From an uncultured Eubacteriales bacterium (lineage in GTDB: Bacteria; Bacillota; Clostridia; Oscillospirales; Acutalibacteraceae), in NCBI GenBank assembly GCA_900317765.1, contig ONID01000012.1:1-49549 (forward strand): a stretch of DNA of 49,549 nucleotides. Reading direction: 5' to 3'. The notes beneath the pieces were generated by a model. The model was not told where the DNA came from. It saw nothing but the letters and a program-made list of their open reading frames with translations, and did not search any database. Of the stretch, positions 6,585 through 14,547 are shown piece by piece; within the stretch, counting starts at the first letter, position 1, and each line of letters begins with the position of its first letter. The position numbers and the translations under genes are program-made.

Positions 6585-8516
6585 ATGGGTTATACTATAG
6601 CTGAAAAAATCATTAAAGCTCACCTCGTCGAGGGAGAAATGGTGCAGGGCACCGACATCGGGCTGAGAATCGATCAGACCCTCACGCAGGACGCAACCGG
6701 CACCATGGCCTACCTTGAGTTCGAGGCAATGGGCGTGCCGAGAGTCAAGACTGAACGCTCGGTCGCTTACATCGATCACAACACCCTTCAGACAGGCTTT
6801 GAAAACGCCGACGACCACCGCTTCATCCAGAGCGTGGCAAAGAAGCACGGCATTTACTTCTCACGTCCCGGCAACGGCATCTGCCATCAGGTTCACCTCG
6901 AACGCTTCGGCATTCCCGGCAAGACCCTGATCGGTTCCGACAGCCACACGCCCACCGGCGGCGGCATCGGCATGCTGGCAATGGGCGCGGGCGGTCTGGA
7001 CGTCGCGGTTGCGATGGGCGGCGGCACCTATTACATCACTATGCCCAAGATGGTGCGCATCAATCTGACAGGCAAGCTCTCCCCGTGGGTATCCGCAAAG
7101 GATATTATCCTCGAGGTGCTGCGCAGAATGTCGGTCAAGGGCGGCGTAGGCAAGATCATCGAATACGGCGGCGAAGGCGTCAGGACACTCACCGTTCCCG
7201 AAAGAGCCACCATCACCAACATGGGTGCGGAACTCGGTGCAACCACTTCCGTCTTCCCCTCCGACGAAATCACAAAGGCATTCCTCAAGGCACAGGGCAG
7301 AGAAGCCGACTGGACGGAACTGAAACCGGACGACGACGCGCATTACGATGAAATTCTTGAAATCAACCTCAGCGAGCTGGCTCCCATGGCTGCCGCTCCC
7401 CACATGCCCGACAATGTCAAGACCATCGACGAGCTGAAGGGACAGAAGATCGATCAGGTGCTCATCGGCTCCTGCACCAATTCCAGCTATCTCGACCTCA
7501 TGCGAGTGGCTCATATTCTCAAAGGCAAGACCGTTCATCCCGACGTCAGCCTCGGCATTGCCCCCGGTTCCAAGCAGGTATACAATATGCTGGCAGCCAA
7601 CGGCGCGTTAGCCGACATTATCGCCGCCGGCGCGAGAATCCTCGAATGTGCCTGCGGTCCCTGCATCGGCATGGGACAGTCGCCCAATTCCAAGGGTATT
7701 TCCCTGCGCACCTTCAACCGCAACTTTGAAGGCCGCTCCGGCACAAAGGACGGACAGATTTATCTGGTTTCCCCCGAAACGGCAGCCGTTTCCGCCATCG
7801 CCGGCGTATTTGCCGACGCAAGAGAATTAGGCGAGGCTGTGGAAATTCCCCTGCCCGAGAAGTTCCTCATCAATGACAACATGATCGTTCCTCCGGCTCC
7901 CGTGGAAGAGATGGATTCTGTTGAAATTCTCCGCGGTCCCAACATCAAACCCTTCCCCACATCCGAACCTCTTCCCGAAAAGATCGAGGCAAAGACACTT
8001 CTGAAGGTCGGCGACAACATCACTACCGACCACATCATGCCCGCCGGTGCGAAGATTCTCCCCTATCGTTCCAATATTCCCTTCCTCTCCAATTTCTGCT
8101 TTGCCGTGTGCGACGAACAGTTCCCTGAACGCTGCCGCACCGAAGGCAAGGGCATTATCGTAGGCGGAAGCAACTACGGTCAGGGCTCCTCCCGTGAACA
8201 TGCCGCACTCGTTCCGCTCTATCTCGGCATCAAGGCGGTCATCGTCAAATCCTTCGCCCGCATTCACCTTGCCAACCTCGTCAACGCCGGCATCGTTCCG
8301 CTCACCTTCGTCAACGAAGCCGATTACGACAGTATCGACCAGATGGATGAGCTGGAAATTCCCGATGTACGCGAGCTGATCGGCAAAGACGAGATCACTG
8401 TCATCAACAGGACAAAGGGCACATCCTTCAAGGTGAACTGTCAGGTGTCCGAGCGTCAGCGTGACATCATTCTTGCGGGCGGTCTGCTTGACTACACAAG
8501 AGAAAGTGTAAAATAA
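6585..8516 (+). CDS. acn: Aconitate hydratase
   Basis: Interconverts citrate and isocitrate through cis-aconitate using a [4Fe-4S] cluster; cytosolic. 643 residues, the compact bacterial aconitase type of about 640 residues rather than the 890-residue AcnA. Cluster ligands are visible: Cys in IGSCTNSSY (about residue 297) and the CGPC pair (about 357-360). The swivel-domain signature GSNYGQGSSREH is near residue 528. The ATG at 6585 has AAGGAG nine bases upstream; an in-frame TTG two codons earlier overlaps less well. It is followed 37 bases later by rex. In an anaerobe it probably serves 2-oxoglutarate and glutamate synthesis (inference). The family is related to LeuC/LeuD, which are found separately in this window. 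Confidence 0.94.
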   Translation: MGYTIAEKIIKAHLVEGEMVQGTDIGLRIDQTLTQDATGTMAYLEFEAMGVPRVKTERSVAYIDHNTLQTGFENADDHRFIQSVAKKHGIYFSRPGNGICHQVHLERFGIPGKTLIGSDSHTPTGGGIGMLAMGAGGLDVAVAMGGGTYYITMPKMVRINLTGKLSPWVSAKDIILEVLRRMSVKGGVGKIIEYGGEGVRTLTVPERATITNMGAELGATTSVFPSDEITKAFLKAQGREADWTELKPDDDAHYDEILEINLSELAPMAAAPHMPDNVKTIDELKGQKIDQVLIGSCTNSSYLDLMRVAHILKGKTVHPDVSLGIAPGSKQVYNMLAANGALADIIAAGARILECACGPCIGMGQSPNSKGISLRTFNRNFEGRSGTKDGQIYLVSPETAAVSAIAGVFADARELGEAVEIPLPEKFLINDNMIVPPAPVEEMDSVEILRGPNIKPFPTSEPLPEKIEAKTLLKVGDNITTDHIMPAGAKILPYRSNIPFLSNFCFAVCDEQFPERCRTEGKGIIVGGSNYGQGSSREHAALVPLYLGIKAVIVKSFARIHLANLVNAGIVPLTFVNEADYDSIDQMDELEIPDVRELIGKDEITVINRTKGTSFKVNCQVSERQRDIILAGGLLDYTRESVK

Positions 8517-8553
8517 CGTAGAAAGCATTGCTTTTTGTGGAGGTTAATGCATC

Positions 8554-9267
8554 ATGTCAAAAAGCAACAAAATATCCATGTCGGTGGTGCGCCGGCTTCC
8601 CCGTTACTACAGGTTTTTGCTTGAACTCAAAAACAGCGGGATCTACCGCGTTTCTTCTCAGGCTCTCGCGGAAAAAATGGGCTCCTCCGCCTCACAGATA
8701 CGGCAGGATCTCCACTGCTTCGGCGGCTTCGGTCAACAGGGCTACGGCTACGACGTGCCGAAGCTCTTTGACGAACTGAGCGCCATATTAGGGCTTGACA
8801 ACCATTACAAGGCCATATTGCTCGGCGCAGGCAATTTAGGACGTGCCATCATCAATCATGTGGATTTTTCCTCGCGTGGATTCGCCCTGACAGCGGTATT
8901 TGACAGCAATCCGGATGTAATCGGAACACAGATCAACGGAATGACCGTTCTTGACGTCAATACGCTTGAAGATTTCTGTATGACGGAAAAACCCGACGCG
9001 GCAGTGCTTTGTCTGCCTAAGGAAAGTGCCGAACAGACGTCGGATATCCTTTACGCCTGCGGCATACGCAGCTTCTGGAATTTCAGCCATTACGACCTTT
9101 CTCTGAAATACAGTGACGTTGTGACAGAAAACGTCCATCTCAACGACAGTCTGATGACGCTTTGCTGCTGCATGACTGCCGCCAACGATGACAGCCAGAT
9201 CGTTCTCAATAAGGCAGCCAAACCACGCAAGCCCCGCAAGTTCTCACAGGCAAAAGACAATTCCTGA
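8554..9267 (+). CDS. rex: Redox-sensing transcriptional repressor Rex
   Basis: 237 residues. The N-terminal winged helix (VVRRLPRYYRFLLEL, SSASQIRQDLHCFGGFGQQGYGYDV) is followed by a Rossmann domain (ILLGAGNLGRAI) that senses the NADH/NAD+ ratio, and a C-terminal domain-swap helix (NVHLNDSLMTLC). Rex represses fermentation and electron-transfer genes until NADH builds up. GGAGG lies ten bases before the ATG. Co-transcription with aconitase is less common than its usual neighbours. A Rex-like operator precedes the operon. Confidence 0.96.
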   Translation: MSKSNKISMSVVRRLPRYYRFLLELKNSGIYRVSSQALAEKMGSSASQIRQDLHCFGGFGQQGYGYDVPKLFDELSAILGLDNHYKAILLGAGNLGRAIINHVDFSSRGFALTAVFDSNPDVIGTQINGMTVLDVNTLEDFCMTEKPDAAVLCLPKESAEQTSDILYACGIRSFWNFSHYDLSLKYSDVVTENVHLNDSLMTLCCCMTAANDDSQIVLNKAAKPRKPRKFSQAKDNS

Positions 9268-9286
9268 GAAAAGCACATATAATAAC

Positions 9287-9338
9287 AATAACACCGTGCG
9301 GTATGTGATCTTACAACGCACGGTGTTATTGTTTTTGT
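9287..9338 (+). terminator. Terminator of acn-rex
   Basis: A perfect 14-bp stem AATAACACCGTGCG / CGCACGGTGTTATT (9287-9300, 9317-9330) followed by GTTTTTGTTT. It can also serve the converging zinc-ribbon gene. Confidence 0.9.
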
Positions 9339-9349
9339 TTGTATAAAAG

Positions 9350-10822
9350 TCAGATTATGCGTGGATTGCTCATATCTGTGTAACCAAAGTAGTGCCTGAT
9401 GGCAGAAATTTCAGGTGTATCGCCAAACTGCTTTGTCAGCTGATAAAACATAGGCTTATTGTATGGGTATAATGCTATTATCTGCAGGATAAGTTCATGC
9501 GTTTTTTCTTTTGGGAATCGTGGATTGGATAGATTCCTGAACATATTGTCAGCATTTGCAGCCATTTCTTTGGTTCCCCACCAGATATTCTTTCCACTTG
9601 CTCTCAACTGGAATACCAATGTCAGAAAAACCCTCCAGTAATCCAAATATACATTTTGAAACAGTGTGGACGGCACTACTCTGCGATACAATTCTGCTCT
9701 CTGCGCCACATTCAACACCGCTATATTCGCGCCGCTCCAGGAGATTGCATTGAAAATATCCATAGCGGCATGGTAATCCGCCTTATGCCGCATATATAAT
9801 GAATTGAAGGACTGTGTCCACACATTTTCGGCTGCCAGAACGTCCATTGCCGTATTGATCAGAAACTCCATATTGGAGAAGTATATTGCAGGAAAATACT
9901 GCAGAAATGTTTCAAGATTTATCACAAGCAAGCTGTATTCTTTGATAAATTTTTCAGTGTATTTTAAAGCAAGATTCCTGAATTGAAGTCGATATGTATT
10001 GAATACATCCTTATCAGGTGTAATGACAATACAATGATTAAATAACGGAAATGTTTTTTGTATTCCCTCTACCGGACCGAAATAATCCAGCTTATTGTAA
10101 TGCCTGTAAGCAAATCCGTTTATCACGCTGTTGCGCATTGCGTTGATGTCCGGCTGCACGGGTACATTCTGCCACGGGGTTGCCGAGGGCATGGGTGTAT
10201 TGGGCCGGGGGGCTGCGGATGGTGTGGGTGCATTGGACCGGGGGGCTGCGGATGGTGTGGGTGCATTGGACCGGGGTGCTGCGGATGGCATGGGTGCGTT
10301 GGGCTGGGATGCTGCGGATGGTGTGGGTGCATTGGGCTGGGGTGCTGCGGATGGCATGGGTGCGTTGGACCGGGGGGCTGCGGATGGTGTGGGTGCGTTG
10401 GGCTGGGGTGCTGCGGATGGTGTGGGTGCATTGGGCAGGGGGGCTGCGGATGGTGTGGGTGCATTGGACCGGGGGGCTGCAAAGGTTTCTCCTGTAATCG
10501 GCGGAGCAACAACCGGCTTCATTTCCTCCTGCGGTACGAAAGTCGGTTCCTCTGAACCCTCAGACTCAATCTCCGAAGCCCCATCTTCGGACATCGGCTC
10601 TGATTCAGATGGTGGGAATCGGTTTTCAAAATCCAAAACGCTTAATGTCACATCCGAATTATCGTCAAAATAATCCTCCATCAGTTCCATCGCATCATCT
10701 TTCGATTTGTTTAAATTGACCTTTTGGACTTTCCTGCCGTTCGTCTGTCCTACAATTTCCCCGCAAATTACGCAGAACAACGCATTATCGGCAATTTCCG
10801 CTCCGCAAAAACTGCATTTCAT
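9350..10822 (-). CDS. Zinc-ribbon protein with Ala/Pro/Ser/Asn repeat
   Basis: 490 residues. Residues 3-20 are a zinc ribbon (CSFC ... CVIC). An acidic region (about 40-100) follows, then nine 11-residue repeats of the form AP--NAP-PSA at about 116-214. The C-terminal part of about 270 residues is an alpha-helical-looking domain without a recognised motif or membrane helix (GFAYRHYNKLDYFGPVEGIQ ... YPYNKPMFYQLTKQFGDTPE). The repeat looks like a flexible linker between ribbon and domain. AGGAGA lies just before the ATG. Function unknown. It is one of five proteins in 13 kb with an N-terminal zinc ribbon but the only one lacking a transmembrane segment. Confidence 0.75.
   Translation of the reverse strand: MKCSFCGAEIADNALFCVICGEIVGQTNGRKVQKVNLNKSKDDAMELMEDYFDDNSDVTLSVLDFENRFPPSESEPMSEDGASEIESEGSEEPTFVPQEEMKPVVAPPITGETFAAPRSNAPTPSAAPLPNAPTPSAAPQPNAPTPSAAPRSNAPMPSAAPQPNAPTPSAASQPNAPMPSAAPRSNAPTPSAAPRSNAPTPSAAPRPNTPMPSATPWQNVPVQPDINAMRNSVINGFAYRHYNKLDYFGPVEGIQKTFPLFNHCIVITPDKDVFNTYRLQFRNLALKYTEKFIKEYSLLVINLETFLQYFPAIYFSNMEFLINTAMDVLAAENVWTQSFNSLYMRHKADYHAAMDIFNAISWSGANIAVLNVAQRAELYRRVVPSTLFQNVYLDYWRVFLTLVFQLRASGKNIWWGTKEMAANADNMFRNLSNPRFPKEKTHELILQIIALYPYNKPMFYQLTKQFGDTPEISAIRHYFGYTDMSNPRII
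10181..10477 (-). repeat. 33-bp tandem repeat inside the zinc-ribbon gene
   Basis: Nine units of 33 bp encode an 11-residue Pro/Ala linker. Units vary at only a few codons (Arg-Ser, Gln-Pro or Leu-Pro; Thr or Met), so the copy number can probably change by slippage or recombination without breaking the frame. Confidence 0.85.
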
Positions 10823-10917
10823 TTTCTTCTCTCCTAAAATTTATTTTTTCAAACCATGTATGTTATCGGACAATTATATGGATTATACATCAACTTATTC
10901 AGAATTGCAATATAATA

Positions 10918-11796
10918 TTATCCGGTCATAAGCTGAACAATCCAGAGACACCAGAGATGCACCGGGTAAAAAGCGTAAAACAGATACTTTGAATATTTGC
11001 CTTTGAGGAAACCTTTTTTTCCGTTGTAAAGCATACAAGGAACAAAAGCGAGAACAGCATACAACTGGGTCTGACTGTAGCTGTACAACCTTGCTTCCGG
11101 AACAAACGGGAACGTGGTCAGCAAATTGTATAAATTTACACGCCGGTATTCAACCCCGCCTGCAAGACCGGGAACCTCTATAAAATACCCGTAAAAAACA
11201 ACTGTGAGCGCAGCAAAGCTCAGCCACGCCGCAAAAGGATATTTTCGCAGCAGCCAGAATATTAGTATGGCAGCCACACCGTACTCTCCGTAATCTGTCT
11301 TCATCCAGTACGCCGTCATATAGCACAGCGCACAAAGCGGCAATCCTGCCAACGCACATGCGCCGCGGCTCTTTGCCAGCCGGAATTTTCCGAACTTTTC
11401 AAAAACCGCCTTCGGCAGCCCGGTAATGGAATAAATCGCGGCAAGCCCAAGAAACAGAGTAAAAAACACATTTATATTGTCGGGAGAATACCATGGACTT
11501 CCATGCACCAAATTGTATGGAGGAGTGCTGATCACCGCAAACAGCACAAGCCGTCCCATATATTTTGGCATAGACCGCGTATAATGCGCCCCCTCCGCGA
11601 TCAGAAAACAGAATATCGGAAACGCCAGCCGTCCGATCGTTCTGATCGGTCTGTAAACAGGGTCATCACTCTGTACAAGGAATGCGCCGATGTGATCGAT
11701 CAGCATGATTGCCATCGCAAAGAATTTAAGCAGATTGACGTTAATCGGGGTTTTCAGACGAACAACATCATCAAGCCTTTCCGCAGTATCGTTCAT
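10918..11796 (-). CDS. TraX-family membrane protein
   Basis: 292 residues with about eight hydrophobic segments. The N-terminal signature LLKFFAMAIMLIDHIGAF and the stretch RTIGRLAFPIFCFLIAEGA are typical of the TraX family, membrane proteins related to acyltransferases and named for pilin acetylation on the F plasmid; chromosomal members in Firmicutes have no proven role. It starts only six bases after the asparaginase-like gene, and GGAG lies upstream of the ATG, so the two are probably co-transcribed. Nothing nearby suggests conjugation. Confidence 0.85.
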   Translation of the reverse strand: MNDTAERLDDVVRLKTPINVNLLKFFAMAIMLIDHIGAFLVQSDDPVYRPIRTIGRLAFPIFCFLIAEGAHYTRSMPKYMGRLVLFAVISTPPYNLVHGSPWYSPDNINVFFTLFLGLAAIYSITGLPKAVFEKFGKFRLAKSRGACALAGLPLCALCYMTAYWMKTDYGEYGVAAILIFWLLRKYPFAAWLSFAALTVVFYGYFIEVPGLAGGVEYRRVNLYNLLTTFPFVPEARLYSYSQTQLYAVLAFVPCMLYNGKKGFLKGKYSKYLFYAFYPVHLWCLWIVQLMTG

Positions 11797-11802
11797 AAAA
11801 AT

Positions 11803-12879
11803 TCACACTCCGTATGATATTTCTTGTCCCGGCGACTCATAAAAAACACAACTCCGCATAAATTCATCGGGATCGACACCGGGCAGGTTATATGCCAGCA
11901 CAGCCTTGACATAAGCTGCTTCGGGTGACATATCATAGAATTTCTTTATTCCGGATCGCTCTGTATCCGTCTGTGTGGAGTAAACTTCACTTTCCGTACT
12001 CTTAAAGGAGCCAAGCCACAGATTAACGCCGCATTCATGGCATGTTTCGGCAAATTTCAGCAGCGAAGGAAGCTTCTTTTGGGCATAAGCGGTGTATGCC
12101 GTTGCGCAGTGATACCCGTAATTGATTACCGCGTCATAGCCATCCGGATTGATCACAGAATAATCCATTCCCGGATAGGAACGCAGAAGCAGCACTCTCC
12201 TTGCGCCGAAGTCAACGTATTTCTCCGAAATAGGCGGCCATGCAGAGTTCATGGAATCGGTCGACGGATTCAGCCGGGATAATTCGGGGACAAATCTCCC
12301 GTCACAAACCACGCCAAAACAGCTGCCGCCGTATGATGAGAATTCATCGGCATAACAATCGGCGGAACAAAGCCGCGTAGCAAGATAAACAACCTGCAAG
12401 CCGTCTGAATTTCTGCGATAGGAAACAAAGACGCCCCTCACGCCTCCGTTCAGAACAAAATCCACCGAGGCGCGGAAATTCGGAAGCGCATTGCTCGCCG
12501 GATCGTTCGGCGGACGATCGGAAGCCGTGAGCACAATCGGGCATTTTGTATGCCGCATGAGCATTCCGATGGCGGCAGAAGTGTAAGCGAGTGTATCGGA
12601 ACCGTGGGTAATGATAATGCCGTCGTATGCAGATGTGTGAACTTGATTCAAAGCCTGATAGAGCAAAGTCCACACTTCGCATGTGAGATTTTCACTCAGA
12701 ATGCTGTATGGGTTGATGACCTCAAACTCACAGTCCGAATAGTCCGGATATTTTTGGCGGAACTCTCGTATCAGTATATAGGGAGAATCGCCCACTATCC
12801 CTCTCACTCCGTCACTGCAGGTGCTTCCGATGGTACCGCCAGTCAGCACGACAAGTATTTTCCCGATTTTGGATGTCAT
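11803..12879 (-). CDS. Asparaginase/glutaminase-family protein
   Basis: 358 residues. The N-terminal TGGTIGS contains the first catalytic Thr, and IITHGSDTLAYTS carries the second catalytic Thr-Asp (usual form HGTDT, here with Ser). No signal peptide is visible, so probably cytoplasmic, hydrolysing L-asparagine to aspartate and ammonia. The C-terminal 150 residues match the family less clearly, so the substrate is uncertain. The ATG at 12879 has GGAGG seven bases upstream. First gene of a pair with the TraX-family gene. Confidence 0.82.
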   Translation of the reverse strand: MTSKIGKILVVLTGGTIGSTCSDGVRGIVGDSPYILIREFRQKYPDYSDCEFEVINPYSILSENLTCEVWTLLYQALNQVHTSAYDGIIITHGSDTLAYTSAAIGMLMRHTKCPIVLTASDRPPNDPASNALPNFRASVDFVLNGGVRGVFVSYRRNSDGLQVVYLATRLCSADCYADEFSSYGGSCFGVVCDGRFVPELSRLNPSTDSMNSAWPPISEKYVDFGARRVLLLRSYPGMDYSVINPDGYDAVINYGYHCATAYTAYAQKKLPSLLKFAETCHECGVNLWLGSFKSTESEVYSTQTDTERSGIKKFYDMSPEAAYVKAVLAYNLPGVDPDEFMRSCVFYESPGQEISYGV

Positions 12880-12922
12880 CAGAACACCTCCGTTTTTATG
12901 ATTCTGTGCTGAATGTATTTTT

Positions 12923-12951
12923 ATTATATCCCCTAAATATGGTCAAGTCAA
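12923..12951 (-). promoter_or_regulatory. Promoter of the asparaginase-TraX unit
   Basis: Minus-strand TTGACT (12946-12951), 17-bp spacer, TATAAT (12923-12928), about 44 bases before the asparaginase start. Confidence 0.7.
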
Positions 12952-12980
12952 CAAAAATTGTATCGCTCAAAATATTAAGC

Positions 12981-13008
12981 TTGACTAACCGTGTACATAT
13001 GTGATAAA
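12981..13008 (+). promoter_or_regulatory. Promoter of the mntP riboswitch
   Basis: TTGACT (12981-12986), 16-bp spacer, GATAAA (13003-13008), just before the aptamer. Confidence 0.6.
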
Positions 13009-13018
13009 CTTGTCCTCA

Positions 13019-13120
13019 ATAAGGGAGTAGTCGGCACGGATTTTTTGTATTAAATCCGTGTGTTAAAGTCGACATACTGAAACGATGGTTTCCGGCTTTA
13101 AACTAAATGGCGAGACTTAT
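13019..13120 (+). promoter_or_regulatory. yybP-ykoY manganese riboswitch aptamer
   Basis: Hallmarks of the Mn2+-sensing yybP-ykoY class are present: GGGAGTAG just inside P1, the GTCGACATAC segment, a CCGGCTTT stretch and the 3' GGCGAGACTTAT end. P1 is ATAAG (13019-13023) with CTTAT (13116-13120). The aptamer lies directly upstream of mntP, a known target. Mn2+ binding would stabilise P1 and favour read-through. Confidence 0.9.
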
Positions 13121-13154
13121 CTGCTTTTTTGAGGCAGATAGGTTTCGCCTTTTT
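13109..13154 (+). terminator. Riboswitch-controlled terminator
   Basis: GGCGAGACTTATCTGC (13109-13124) pairs, with two G-U wobbles, with GCAGATAGGTTTCGCC (13134-13149), followed by TTTTTC. The left arm contains the 3' strand of aptamer P1, so aptamer and terminator are mutually exclusive: transcription attenuation relieved by Mn2+. Confidence 0.88.
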
Positions 13155-13195
13155 CATTTGCTCTCTGAAATTACATATTGCGGAGGTATTTTGCC

Positions 13196-13762
13196 ATGAA
13201 TCTTTTTGACCTTTTTGTGATCGCCGTGGGACTATCAATGGACGCTTTTGCCGTTTCGGTATGCAAGGGGCTTGCCGTGAAAAGGATAGGCAAACGACAT
13301 GTCTTCTCCGTCGGCATGTATTTCGGCGGCTTTCAGGCACTCATGCCACTGATAGGCTATTTTGTCGGCAAACAGTTTGAGTCAATGATCACAAGCATAG
13401 ACCATTGGATTGCCTTTGGGCTGTTAGCGGTCATCGGCGGAAATATGGCGCGTGAAGCTCTTTCGGACAACGAGGAAAACACACCCGACAGTTCCTTCGG
13501 CTTCAAAACAATGCTTCCCTTAGCGATTGCCACCAGTATTGACGCACTTGCGGTGGGTGTCACCTTCGCATTCCTCAATGTCAGCATCATTCCCGCCGTG
13601 TTGCTGATCGGCGCGACTACATTCGCCATTTCCGCCGGAGGGCTTCAGGTCGGAAACATGTTCGGAACCCGCTACAAATCGAAAGCCGAGCTTGTCGGAG
13701 GCATTATCCTGATCTGTCTCGGCGGAAAAATACTCGTCGAACACCTGTTTTTCGGAGGCTGA
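13196..13762 (+). CDS. mntP: Manganese efflux pump MntP
   Basis: 188 residues, six predicted transmembrane helices, close to the usual length. It carries the duplicated Asp signature of the family: GLSMDAFAVS near the N-terminus and ATSIDALAVGVTFAF in the second half. It exports Mn2+ across the cytoplasmic membrane to prevent toxicity. Its expression is predicted to be switched on by Mn2+ through the upstream riboswitch. The ATG at 13196 has CGGAGG nine bases upstream. Confidence 0.95.
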   Translation: MNLFDLFVIAVGLSMDAFAVSVCKGLAVKRIGKRHVFSVGMYFGGFQALMPLIGYFVGKQFESMITSIDHWIAFGLLAVIGGNMAREALSDNEENTPDSSFGFKTMLPLAIATSIDALAVGVTFAFLNVSIIPAVLLIGATTFAISAGGLQVGNMFGTRYKSKAELVGGIILICLGGKILVEHLFFGG

Positions 13763-14480
13763 TTGACAAAATAATAGCTGATATTGTATAAGAGCTTATC
13801 TTCATAATGGTCTGGCATTACATTTGGAAATGAATCTGGCGCGGGGCGCAGGCAAATACGGCTGGTAAAAACACCGAACCAAGCATTTTGCGCTGAATGA
13901 TAACTGTAGCCCGCAACCTACCTTTTGCCCAAGGATCCCGCATCCGGGAGCGAATATGTCGAAGAAAGCGTCGGAATACTCTTCAGAAACAATTGTTCTT
14001 CTCTGACAGACATTGGTCTGTATCTCACCATGCCTGTTCGCTTTCTTCTCCATCTGCGCACGTACTTCCTTTTCTCAGAGGAAAAAGAAAATCGGCATGC
14101 TTCGGGAATTGGACGCCGGCAATCGGTGACAGGCAAATATTATTGCATCCCCGGGTCTACACACGAGCCAAAGACAACCCCTTGAAAAAACAACACCACC
14201 ATCTCCGTTCGCGGGTCGAAGCGCGGATGCGCTTCGATATTCAGCTCCCCGTCGCGGGAATCGCACCAAAAGCCCTGATGCGGGTGGATTGTTTTCCCTT
14301 TCACAGTACGCTGATTTCGTCCATCTTTCCCGCTCTATTTGCCGCGCCCCTGCGCAGAACCTCATTCAAAGACAAAGCCCAAACAAAACGCTGATAACCC
14401 CATATTATTCACTAAGAATTGATTTGCACCCCTCGGAAGGAATTGGCTGACACAGACTTCTGCCAATGATAATACCTTAC
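13763..14480. other. Region without a convincing gene
   Basis: About 720 bases. Open frames exist on both strands, but none has a good start signal or recognisable protein. The base composition is higher in GC than ordinary intergenic DNA here. The minus-strand frame around 14150-14310, with pieces such as GFWCDSRDGELNIEAHPRF, looks protein-like and ends at a stop near 14145, but lacks a clear start. Possibilities are a decayed gene, a conserved structured RNA or simple spacer; the sequence does not decide. Confidence 0.5.
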
Positions 14481-14528
14481 AAAAAAGTCGCTGAGATCAG
14501 ATTTTCCAATCTACCCAGCGACTTTTTT
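14481..14528 (-). terminator. Terminator of asnS
   Basis: AAAAAAGTCGCTG / CAGCGACTTTTTT form a perfect 13-bp stem (14481-14493, 14516-14528), ending in a run of T on either strand. Confidence 0.9.
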
Positions 14529-14547
14529 CATTTCTTCCTCCAACAAC

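Noticed and set aside
10123..10555. Long open frames on the plus strand opposite the 33-bp repeat (Gly/Cys/Trp-rich and others)
   Set aside because: They are produced by the periodic repeat in several frames; no ribosome site, and the minus-strand frame carries the zinc ribbon and a normal domain.
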